DNA from: Deinococcus radiopugnans ATCC 19172
GTDB lineage: Bacteria; Deinococcota; Deinococci; Deinococcales; Deinococcaceae
Assembly (NCBI RefSeq): GCF_006335125.1
Contig: NZ_VDMO01000003.1
Location: 1 to 64,000, forward strand
DNA: 64,000 bases
Direction of reading: 5' to 3'
The notes beneath the pieces were generated by a model. That model saw only the letters and a list, made by a program, of their open reading frames with translations, was not told where the DNA came from and did not search any database. The position numbers were made by a program, and so were the translations under genes. Positions 55,933 to 63,732 of this stretch are shown here, in pieces; the first letter of the stretch is position 1, and each line of letters opens with the position of its first letter.

Positions 55933-57531
55933 TTAAAGCTGACGGCTTATGCTTGCTTTTAAATATTCCATGAACACATCTGCTGTTTCTGTAATCATTC
56001 GTTCTTCAATTTTTATTTTGTCTCGCAAGGCTTCCCAAGATCTTCTACGGTATTGAGTTATAAATCTCGTCACATTATCATCGATAAGTGGCGAAACCCA
56101 GTATTCAATGACTTTTTGACTGAATTGGGGGGAGTTGTACATCCTATTTAAATCAACATCACGCATGCTACAGCCAACAAAAACCCATTGGATCTTTTCA
56201 CTTAGATTGAGAATTGCCTCTATAGCGTTACTCTTTTCTCTAGACAGGCCAACCTCAGTACTGCTCAATGTAGCTATAACCGATTCGAAATTATCAATGC
56301 TGCCGTGAAATTTTAGATATGGAATTTTGGCATTCGGTTGCTCCCAATACTGAGATAAATATTCGGGGAAATGCGAAAACTCTTGATCTGTCGCAAAAAC
56401 CTCAAATTCATCGCTAGAGAGATGTTCAACCAGAGTGTCAAAGTTCACCCCGGCCACAATGAGTTTCTGATCGGGTGACCCGATGATATGACTTGCAATA
56501 GCTTGTAGGTTTCGTACTGCCATGCCACGAGATTGAAGGGCTTTCCGATTGTACTCCTCAAATTTCCGTAATGTAGGACTTCTGATTGGTCCTTCGCCGC
56601 GCCGATATTCCTCTGATAATACGCGCTCAAGGGTTAAAGTGCGAGCAAAATTCTGTAGATTTCCGATTGTCTCCCCGTCTTCTTCACGATTCTCCCTTAA
56701 AGCAATTAGCTCTCTGAGAAAAGCGCCAGGACGCTCTTCTGGAGACATCGTTTTACGCGGATCAATGAGCGCCTGTAATGCAATATCACGTAAGTCATTT
56801 CCCTCCATCAATTTTGATGATACAGAGAATCCAGCTCCAAGAAATAATACAATCGGTAGATCTTTTCTTAGATTTGCTAAACGGTCTATAGTTATCTTAT
56901 TGACCTTAAATGAGTTTCTTTCGGATAAATATCCGGGAAATAATACAAATCGAGCTGAGTTGATGGGGTAAGTGTGTCGTGTATAGTTTAAAGCACCATC
57001 CACTATAATAAATAGCCGCTTGATATTACCCAATCCGATACTCACTAGATGTGTTACTAGAAATTGCCAAATTAAATCTTGGGCTTGATTTTCTAAAGCC
57101 GCTTCCTTATAAATTAAGCAAGCGGTGGGATAGTCAGTAGACGCAAGGAACTGTAGCGAATTTGATATTCCAGCCAATGCTTTTTCGGCTTCGCTTGAAG
57201 GTGCTGCATTTCCATTAATAAGCGTTTGCACACGCATCTGAGAATCTAACTGTACATTCAATGATAAGGTGGCAGCCAAAGGACTACTTGAAAACAATGC
57301 CTCCATGGCAGTCTTCAACTCTAGATCAACAGTTGATGCACGTCTAACTGTTGGATCGGAAGCCTCAATTAAAATGCCAGATTCAACTCTGAATATTTCT
57401 CTAAGGATTCCAATATGCTCTGCGACATCATTGATCACCAAAGGTATAACTTTGAGTGGTGATTCATCCTGTTCCTGCTCTATGGCAGCGAAAGCACCGA
57501 GTATTAAATGAATGAGCTGCTTAGTCTTCAT
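55933..57531 (-). CDS. SIR2-domain protein, probable NAD-consuming effector
   Basis: 532 aa. An N-terminal region of unknown fold (1-220) is followed by a SIR2-like core: FLGAGFS (232-236, the GAGxS NAD loop), GVNFDTL (363-365, in place of TxNYD), YLKFHGSID (His409, the catalytic KxHGS position) and VFVGCSMRDVD (453-460, the GxSxxD end motif). All key residues are kept, so NAD hydrolysis as in ThsA, DSR1/2 and SIR2-HerA abortive-infection effectors is likely. It is the last gene of the operon and overlaps the 324-aa gene by 11 bp. Confidence 0.82.
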   Translation of the reverse strand: MKTKQLIHLILGAFAAIEQEQDESPLKVIPLVINDVAEHIGILREIFRVESGILIEASDPTVRRASTVDLELKTAMEALFSSSPLAATLSLNVQLDSQMRVQTLINGNAAPSSEAEKALAGISNSLQFLASTDYPTACLIYKEAALENQAQDLIWQFLVTHLVSIGLGNIKRLFIIVDGALNYTRHTYPINSARFVLFPGYLSERNSFKVNKITIDRLANLRKDLPIVLFLGAGFSVSSKLMEGNDLRDIALQALIDPRKTMSPEERPGAFLRELIALRENREEDGETIGNLQNFARTLTLERVLSEEYRRGEGPIRSPTLRKFEEYNRKALQSRGMAVRNLQAIASHIIGSPDQKLIVAGVNFDTLVEHLSSDEFEVFATDQEFSHFPEYLSQYWEQPNAKIPYLKFHGSIDNFESVIATLSSTEVGLSREKSNAIEAILNLSEKIQWVFVGCSMRDVDLNRMYNSPQFSQKVIEYWVSPLIDDNVTRFITQYRRRSWEALRDKIKIEERMITETADVFMEYLKASISRQL

Positions 57532-58495
57532 TTTTTACTGTATTTGAAACAGCACTCTTAATTTTGTTAATAACTTTTCTTGTATTCCGCGTATCCTCAA
57601 AAAAGAATCCTAGCGCGGCAAGCGAAGATGACACATCCTGAAAATTTTTCATAAAACTGTCGAGACCATCACTGATTTCCTGATGCGTATTTTTACGTTT
57701 AGACAAATCATGAATGATGATATCTAGCACCTCCTCATCTGCTGACTCTGCAATGTATACGGACGGCTCTATTACTAGCCTCCCTCCGAGACGTCGTTTC
57801 GCTTCTGAAAGCTGCCAACCACTGTAAATAGATAGCTCCTGCCTATCTTTCTTCTCAAAGTTTTTAGATAGTGCTGAAGCAAATGCCGTGACTGGCACAT
57901 CAACTAGTTTATCCATTTTCCGTCTGAATTGACTATTTTCTATGTTTTTAGGTAAAGCTCGTACAATTGAGTTGTTACGATTAATTAAAAGCCATATGAG
58001 TAGTCCTAAAGATTGAATTTGTAATGTCTTACTGCCCGAGAGATTATCTATCACTGAGACCAAGCGCTGACTATTCCATTGTTCATACCGAGAATGAAGG
58101 ATACTATATGCCCATAAAAGAGTTATAGAATCCAAGATAACGTTCTCACTATTTCGATTACCAGTACTTTCAAGGATAGAAAGTGCAATTCTCCCTTCTG
58201 GGCGCAATAAATGCTTACGAGAGCTTAAATTTATGATCAATCCATCGAGAGAAAATGGTAAAGAAGGTATTTCTATGGAATTTGGCATTTTTTCCAATGC
58301 GCTTCTCAGTTTTGCACCAGTCGATATAGGATTGAAATACAATGACATCAGCGTTAGATCATCTTCTATATCTTTTGTAGGAGTTAGATAATTAGATTTC
58401 CATATAGAATCCAGAAAACGGTGTAGAATTTTAGCATCTTCCTTTCTAATGTATAATGGTAAGCCAAATAAAAGTGTTGGTGTGCTGAAGTTCAT
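57521..58495 (-). CDS. Operon protein, 324 aa, middle component candidate
   Basis: 324 aa, soluble, mostly helical, with no motif I recognise. It lies between the ATPase (4-bp gap) and SIR2 (11-bp overlap) genes, so it is made in step with both. In ABC-three-component conflict systems a poorly conserved middle component sits at this position and bridges the ATPase and the effector; that role is inference from order and size, not sequence. AT-rich codon use. Confidence 0.7.
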   Translation of the reverse strand: MNFSTPTLLFGLPLYIRKEDAKILHRFLDSIWKSNYLTPTKDIEDDLTLMSLYFNPISTGAKLRSALEKMPNSIEIPSLPFSLDGLIINLSSRKHLLRPEGRIALSILESTGNRNSENVILDSITLLWAYSILHSRYEQWNSQRLVSVIDNLSGSKTLQIQSLGLLIWLLINRNNSIVRALPKNIENSQFRRKMDKLVDVPVTAFASALSKNFEKKDRQELSIYSGWQLSEAKRRLGGRLVIEPSVYIAESADEEVLDIIIHDLSKRKNTHQEISDGLDSFMKNFQDVSSSLAALGFFFEDTRNTRKVINKIKSAVSNTVKNED

Positions 58496-58499
58496 TTAT

Positions 58500-60905
58500 T
58501 CATTCCTTTAGAAGCGGGCGGACAAAATACCCATTGACATCAATTTCCTTAACAATTCCAGTCAGTCGCTGTTTTTCATCACCATCCGCGAAAGTAAGTT
58601 GTTGATGGTAGTTTTCTGAGATCGGAAGTATAATTATAACTTGTGTGGCAATTTTATCAACTATTTTTTCTTGCAAGAACTTAGCAAGTTCTTGATACCT
58701 ATCGTATTCAATAAATGCTCCGAATTCATCGAGGACAATGATACGATTTTCTACATTATCAAATTTTAAAGTTTCTAATGAAGAGAGGGTGTAGGCAAAA
58801 GCGCGCTCGCCACTGCTAAAAGCTGCAAGCGGCTTTGCAAATCTAGCTTTATTGACATCATCATAGATGATAGTCAGATTCTCAAGATCAAGCCTTTTGA
58901 AAGTGCCGTTATCGAATAAAGCCTTGCGAATCGATTGGTTCTCAAAGTTCTTCGAGAACTCGGTTTCATAATACTTAACGAAATAATCAAATGCACCTGT
59001 ACGCTCTCCAGATTGTACATCTGCAAAGCCACCACGCTGCTGCTGAACATGAGCTGCAATGGTATTCAAAATACCATTAATGTTCCGCGTCGATCTTCTC
59101 ATATCCTCGATGCTATCATTAGATTTTTGCAAGCGTGTGATAATGTTTGTGCATGTTCGTTGAAAGCGTTTTTGATCCAAAGAGTCAATAGTATCACTAG
59201 TATTTAAGTCTAAGATGGGTAATATCCATGGGAAATTACTACTCAAGCTGGTAAATTCATTCTTGAGTAGTTCATGATATTTCTGTTCATCAAGTTTTAA
59301 AGTACTGAGTTTACTCTCTAACTGTTCTTTTGTATCATTTAGACTTTCAACTGCAATCTGTAAAGTATGTTGCTGAGATAGCCAGGTGTTTCGATCACCC
59401 AACACTTCTTCGGCATCTTCAACTGCTTTTATCAGATCATCACGATCTCCAAAGCCTTTAAGCTGATCTATCTGCACCTGCGCTTTAGTTCTCGCAGCTA
59501 GAGCTGCATCTCGTTGAGTTGATAGAATCGCCATTTGAGATTCAAGTAACTGATACTTCTCTACCGTATTAGGTGTCAATTTATTAATGATATTTTGACT
59601 TCTTGTTGACTCTTTGAGAATTTGCGTTTTAATGCCCGATAATTCAGCAAATAGCCCCTTAATTATTGTTAGATTCTTAAGAACTTTATTTTGTATATCT
59701 ATCTCGCCATTTATGCTTGAGACGTCGTCTCTCTCGGGCTGCTCAAGTAAAAAATCACGTCTATCACTTAATTGAGTTCGTATCTCTAAAAAATTCAAAC
59801 TCTCATTGTTCACTGACATCGCTATTTCGCTGAGAACACCTCTAAACTGTGGCGACTTCATGGGCTCGATGACTCTATTAATCAATAAAATCACTTGAGG
59901 AGTGAGATCCAGGGCCGACAAACGAGTTTGTAGCCCAGCAATTTTCTCACGCGTCTGTATAATTATGTGTTCTAATCTGCTTTTATTAGCTCCACTAAGT
60001 CCCATAGTTGTAAGCAATTGCTCAATTCTAGCGTTGGTTTCAGTTTCACTATCCATCCTCTCATCTAATTTTTTGCGTAATCTTGCGAGATCATTTAGTA
60101 GCCTCTTCTCCTCAGTTACTTTAGACTGCAAATCTCTCATCGTTTGCTGATTCGATGTTATAGCACTTCTCAAGTCAATCAACTTTTTATCGTTATCTGA
60201 TATTTCCAGCAAAAGATGTGGCAGCTCCTTGTCAATATTATTGAGTAAGATTAAATTATTTATTGAAGTATTTAAAAAGCCTAATTTGAATACCGATTTC
60301 TCCAAATCGGCTTCCAGATCCTTTTTTACCTTTTCGGAATTTCTAATTAAGTCCCGAGATGTTTCTAGAGGGGTGAAAGACATTTTTAGTAGACTAGATA
60401 TAAGTGCATCGAATTTTTTAGATAAATTTGACACTCGTTCATCGATTTTCTTCTCAAGTAGTGAAATCTTTTCAGAATCCTCGTTAATAAGTGTGGATAT
60501 GATTTCTGATAACGTTTGATCTCCTGCTTGACGACGAATTCCCACGATTTTTCTAACGTCATCTAATGTTGCAGGTGCACTATTAATTTCATAGCTGCCA
60601 ATCCAACTTGAACGGTCAAGTTGATCTGGTTTCGCAGGCCAATCCCTAGTATTGGTGGTCCAGGTAATACTATGACCACCTCGCAATTCTGTAAATTCTA
60701 CTTTTACTTCACTCATGTGATGCTTGAGTGTTCCCCATGAGCTGAGATCCGTCTCGTAAGGATTATCGCCAGTGGCAAGTTGTAGAATTTTGACAGCAAG
60801 ACTCTTGCCAATCCCGTTCCGGCCCTCCAGTTTCGCTAATGATAGACCGGGGATCTTTTGAATAATTTTAATTTGTCCATCGTGTTTCGCGGTAATATTA
60901 ATCAT
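58500..60905 (-). CDS. SMC/Rad50-like ABC ATPase with coiled coils
   Basis: 801 aa. Walker A GRNGIGKS (28-35); two long heptad-rich arms (about 135-300 and 400-640); signature FSSGERAFAYTL (696-707, Ser-Gly-Glu in place of LSGGQ); Walker B IIVLDEFG (Asp726/Glu727). Only one Cys is present (QRTCTNI), so the Rad50 zinc hook is absent. Such ATPases sense unusual or invading DNA and switch on effectors. It overlaps the small upstream gene by 8 bp. Confidence 0.85.
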   Translation of the reverse strand: MINITAKHDGQIKIIQKIPGLSLAKLEGRNGIGKSLAVKILQLATGDNPYETDLSSWGTLKHHMSEVKVEFTELRGGHSITWTTNTRDWPAKPDQLDRSSWIGSYEINSAPATLDDVRKIVGIRRQAGDQTLSEIISTLINEDSEKISLLEKKIDERVSNLSKKFDALISSLLKMSFTPLETSRDLIRNSEKVKKDLEADLEKSVFKLGFLNTSINNLILLNNIDKELPHLLLEISDNDKKLIDLRSAITSNQQTMRDLQSKVTEEKRLLNDLARLRKKLDERMDSETETNARIEQLLTTMGLSGANKSRLEHIIIQTREKIAGLQTRLSALDLTPQVILLINRVIEPMKSPQFRGVLSEIAMSVNNESLNFLEIRTQLSDRRDFLLEQPERDDVSSINGEIDIQNKVLKNLTIIKGLFAELSGIKTQILKESTRSQNIINKLTPNTVEKYQLLESQMAILSTQRDAALAARTKAQVQIDQLKGFGDRDDLIKAVEDAEEVLGDRNTWLSQQHTLQIAVESLNDTKEQLESKLSTLKLDEQKYHELLKNEFTSLSSNFPWILPILDLNTSDTIDSLDQKRFQRTCTNIITRLQKSNDSIEDMRRSTRNINGILNTIAAHVQQQRGGFADVQSGERTGAFDYFVKYYETEFSKNFENQSIRKALFDNGTFKRLDLENLTIIYDDVNKARFAKPLAAFSSGERAFAYTLSSLETLKFDNVENRIIVLDEFGAFIEYDRYQELAKFLQEKIVDKIATQVIIILPISENYHQQLTFADGDEKQRLTGIVKEIDVNGYFVRPLLKE

Positions 60906-61092
60906 TGTTAATCAGATTTTTTATCATCTCGACGTCATCGAGGGAGTCATCCATAATAATACGTATAACTTGCCCTACGATTTCCTCTTTCGTTGCCGTA
61001 CTGGCAGCAACAGCGCCAATCAGGAGTTCGAGGCGGTCATCCCGGTGGGATGTGTCTAAGGTTCTAAGCGGGGTATCACCATGCTGCATCAT
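60898..61092 (-). CDS. Small first protein of the SIR2-ATPase operon
   Basis: 64 aa, acidic and helical, no recognised family. ATG 61092 (or 61089) follows AGGAG, and TAAAGT upstream is a likely -10. It overlaps the ATPase start by 8 bp, so its translation feeds the ATPase. It may be a regulator or structural subunit; an antitoxin role is possible but unproven. Confidence 0.6.
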   Translation of the reverse strand: MMQHGDTPLRTLDTSHRDDRLELLIGAVAASTATKEEIVGQVIRIIMDDSLDDVEMIKNLINND

Positions 61093-61350
61093 TCGTCTCC
61101 TACTTTACAGGGTGGGCTTGCCTGGTGTTCAGGGAAGCAACTCCCGGCGAATTCAACATGCACCTTGTCCGTTCCAGACCTGAAGTCGCGCGGTTGTAGA
61201 TTGGTCAACGGTCACCACAGTGTTCCAGTTACAGGCCGCTCCACATCTTCACTCCCTTCCAGATCTGGATAGTTGACCAAAACTTTGTGTCAGGCTGAGA
61301 CTATTTCCAGTTTTTTTTGTACGCCCATTTTATAGCACCAGACATACGCC
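61093..61350. other. Intergenic region before the operon
   Basis: 258 bp without a gene. Contains the operon promoter (TAAAGT near 61,105) and a T8 run in CCAGTTTTTTTTG near 61,310. GC rises again towards the right. Confidence 0.4.
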
Positions 61351-61590
61351 CTAACCATCAACCTTGGACAGCAACAGGGCCAGAGAGACATCGAGTGCGG
61401 CTGCCAGCGCTGCCATATTGTCAATGCCGATGTTCCGGGTGCCCCGCTCCACCTGGGCGATGTAAGACCAGTTCATGTCTGCTGACTCGGCCACATCTTC
61501 GAGAGTTAGTCCTTGGGCGTGTCGCTCGGCCCTCAGCCGCTGTCCAAACAAAATGCGCTCCGCGCTGGGGGGCCGGGGTTTCGTGGGCAT
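61351..61590 (-). CDS. XRE-family helix-turn-helix regulator
   Basis: 79 aa, almost entirely an XRE domain: FGQRLRAERHAQGLTLEDVAESADMNWSYIAQVERGTRNIGIDNMAALAAALDVSLALLL. It is oriented towards the SIR2-ATPase operon, 258 bp from its start. The direct repeat upstream of its own gene may be its operator. Confidence 0.85.
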   Translation of the reverse strand: MPTKPRPPSAERILFGQRLRAERHAQGLTLEDVAESADMNWSYIAQVERGTRNIGIDNMAALAAALDVSLALLLSKVDG

Positions 61591-61631
61591 CCCTACAGCG
61601 TCACCAATCCTGTTGTTTGCGGTACAGTGAT

Positions 61632-61657
61632 TATCAGAACTGTGACTATCAGAACTG
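61632..61657. promoter_or_regulatory. Direct repeat TATCAGAACTG upstream of the XRE gene
   Basis: TATCAGAACTG at 61632-61642 and 61647-61657, 15 bp apart, in the divergent region between the XRE regulator and the 118-aa gene. Candidate XRE operator. Confidence 0.4.
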
Positions 61658-61721
61658 GGAGGGATGTAGATGGTTAAGAGTCGGCTGAATCACATCAAGT
61701 GCGGTTGCCCAGGAGGAATGG

Positions 61722-62078
61722 ATGGATACTGAGGCTACCTTTGTTCCGCCCATCCACATCCCGTTGCAACGTCTCCGCGTGACCTATCGCGCGCCTTTCC
61801 TGAACTTCTTGGAAGCGGCTCAGCAGGCAGCCGGTCTGTTGGCTCAGCCAAAGCAGCCCCAGTGGCAGGTGGACGGTTACAAGAGCGACACGTTGTTTCT
61901 AATCTGCCGGTATCCAACAGGTGAAGGGATGCCAGGCCAGATCACCGCCGAGTTCGAGCTGGACTTTACGGACGACACCGTGACTGTGGGCGTCTTCAGC
62001 CGCTGGGACAGCGCCCTGACGTTCTACCGCCAGTTCATCTGGCACCTCGATACGCTGCTGCCCCGGAGGCTAGCCTGA
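61722..62078 (+). CDS. Hypothetical protein, 118 aa
   Basis: 118 aa, soluble. AGGAGG lies five nt before ATG 61722. Alternating beta-like segments (FLICRYPTGEGMPGQITAEFELDFTDDTVTVGVF) and a final helix with aromatic residues. No family recognised. The stop overlaps the lipoprotein ATG by one base. Confidence 0.55.
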   Translation: MDTEATFVPPIHIPLQRLRVTYRAPFLNFLEAAQQAAGLLAQPKQPQWQVDGYKSDTLFLICRYPTGEGMPGQITAEFELDFTDDTVTVGVFSRWDSALTFYRQFIWHLDTLLPRRLA

Positions 62079-62740
62079 TGCGTTCCCTGCCCGTCTTTTC
62101 CCTGATGCTCCCGCTGCTGCTGGGGGCCTGCAAGAACGGCCCGGACACTGGGCAGCTCACCTCGTCCGCCGAGATCTTCCTGGGCAACGGCGGTGCAAGC
62201 CTGTTCGACACGTCGGCCCGCAGTTATGGCCGTCCCTGTCTGGACGGCCTGAACCTGAACAGCACCCAGCTCGGCGGCGGTGGCCTCTTCGGGGACGACA
62301 GCAATCTGATCCGCTTCATCGAGAAGCACAAGCTGGCAAATACCTTTCATGCACCGCAGCCCAATGGCACGGACCTCGTGACCCTGATGCCCATTGCCCC
62401 CTACGAGGCCAACTGGTCCAGCGGCCAGGCGGGCTTTTCGAGCTTTTGCTTTGGCAAAATCACGTTGATCAAAGCGGAAGCTGTCCCGGATGCCAAACCC
62501 ATCACAGCGGGGGCCAGTGAGCCTTACATCATCCAGGGAACCGAGGCCATTTCTACCCGGCTCACCTTCAAACTCACCGATGTACCGGCGGGGGATTTTG
62601 TGGCCGATCTGAAGGAGCGCCCCAGCCTGCTGGCGCGCGGAGCCATGAAACCCGACGACTACGGCCAGGAATTGACGGTGGTGGTTCCTTTGCCCCTCAA
62701 GCCTGAAAACTTCGTTCCAGCCGTCAATCAGAATCCATAG
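62078..62740 (+). CDS. Lipoprotein of unknown function
   Basis: 220 aa. Lipoprotein signal MRSLPVFSLMLPLLLGAC (Cys at 18, LGAC lipobox) with CGGAGG before the ATG. The mature part (SAEIFLGNGGASLFDTSARSYGRPCLDGLNL, SSFCFGKITLIKAEAVPDA) has two cysteines. No known domain. First of two lipoproteins in tandem. Confidence 0.7.
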   Translation: MRSLPVFSLMLPLLLGACKNGPDTGQLTSSAEIFLGNGGASLFDTSARSYGRPCLDGLNLNSTQLGGGGLFGDDSNLIRFIEKHKLANTFHAPQPNGTDLVTLMPIAPYEANWSSGQAGFSSFCFGKITLIKAEAVPDAKPITAGASEPYIIQGTEAISTRLTFKLTDVPAGDFVADLKERPSLLARGAMKPDDYGQELTVVVPLPLKPENFVPAVNQNP

Positions 62741-62751
62741 GAGACTTTGAA

Positions 62752-63207
62752 ATGCGCCGACTGCTTCCCCTGCTGATCCTCCCCGTTCTGGGGGCCTGCA
62801 CGCTCCTGCCTGCCCGGAGCGCTCCCCCTGCGGCTCATACGGCTCCCGTTGCCACCCGCGTGACCACCTCGGTCACGTACAACACAGGCGTTCCTAAGCT
62901 TGGTGAAGACAACCCAGTGCTGGCCGCCGTGGTGTCAATTGCCCCTACCGCTCCGGTGGCGCAGGGCCGTCAGCCGTGGCGTGCCGAGGAAATTGGAGCC
63001 AACTCGGTCGTGTTGCGATCCAATGCCACCGCTGTCGACAACGCGAGCTTTGAGACGTTCGTGGCGACGTTGCCGCTAGAGATGTCATTCGGAGCCATTC
63101 GTTCCGGCGACGCGACGACGGTGACGGCCACCTACAGCAGCGCATATGCGGCCAGCGCGCAGGACATCTTCGACAAGCTGGACAAGCGATTTGGCCGGGC
63201 AAAATGA
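62752..63207 (+). CDS. Lipoprotein of unknown function
   Basis: 151 aa. Lipobox LGAC in MRRLLPLLILPVLGAC (Cys at 16); AGGAG before the ATG. Mature part is a beta-like stretch (VATRVTTSVTYNTGVPK, AVVSIAPTAPVAQGRQPW, VVLRSNATAVDNASF). Probably same operon as the previous lipoprotein (11 bp gap). Confidence 0.65.
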   Translation: MRRLLPLLILPVLGACTLLPARSAPPAAHTAPVATRVTTSVTYNTGVPKLGEDNPVLAAVVSIAPTAPVAQGRQPWRAEEIGANSVVLRSNATAVDNASFETFVATLPLEMSFGAIRSGDATTVTATYSSAYAASAQDIFDKLDKRFGRAK

Positions 63208-63210
63208 ACG

Positions 63211-63675
63211 TTGAAAGCTGCTTCTGACGGGCAGCGTGAACCCGTGTCCAGGGCCGAGCGCACGCGGCAACTGGCCCGCTGGATTTACCTGCACCTGCCG
63301 CTGTTGATGGGCATCGCGGCCATCGGGGCCATGCTCGAATATGCCGTGGCTGATCCGTCAACGGGCAGCGAGAACGGCCACGGCACGCCGCAGGCTGCGG
63401 TGGGCTGGATCATGTCGGGGGCTTTTGCGCTGGTCTACGCCAGTCTGGCGGCGCTGGAATCGACACTCGAACCGGAAAAGACGCCGCTGCTGGATGTGGC
63501 CCGGACGGTGTGGATGCGGCTGGCGACGGCGGTGGCCGCGCTGATACTGCCACTGCTCAGCTTGGCCCCGGTGGGGATGGCTCTGGGGCTGGAGGGCATA
63601 CAAGCACTCAATGGCTGGGTGGACGTGCGGGGCTGGTTTGCCAGCGAGCATGCCGGACGCACGGACGTGCATTGA
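63211..63675 (+). CDS. Small membrane protein, LtrA-like C-terminal segment
   Basis: 154 aa from a TTG at 63211 (GTG 63244 is an alternative start). About four helices (YLHLPLLMGIAAIGAMLEYAV, GWIMSGAFALVYASLAALE, MRLATAVAALILPLLSLAPVGMAL). The YLHLPLL start resembles the C-terminal end of low-temperature requirement LtrA-like proteins, so it could be a fragment; low certainty. Confidence 0.4.
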   Translation: MKAASDGQREPVSRAERTRQLARWIYLHLPLLMGIAAIGAMLEYAVADPSTGSENGHGTPQAAVGWIMSGAFALVYASLAALESTLEPEKTPLLDVARTVWMRLATAVAALILPLLSLAPVGMALGLEGIQALNGWVDVRGWFASEHAGRTDVH

Positions 63676-63732
63676 CAGATCAATACAAAGGGCTTCCAGA
63701 GAAAATCTGCATATGACCTATCCTGACGGGCG

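Noticed and set aside
60898..61590. XRE plus 64-aa protein as a toxin-antitoxin pair
   Set aside because: The genes are 258 bp apart, and the 64-aa protein is coupled to the ATPase instead; no toxin fold seen.
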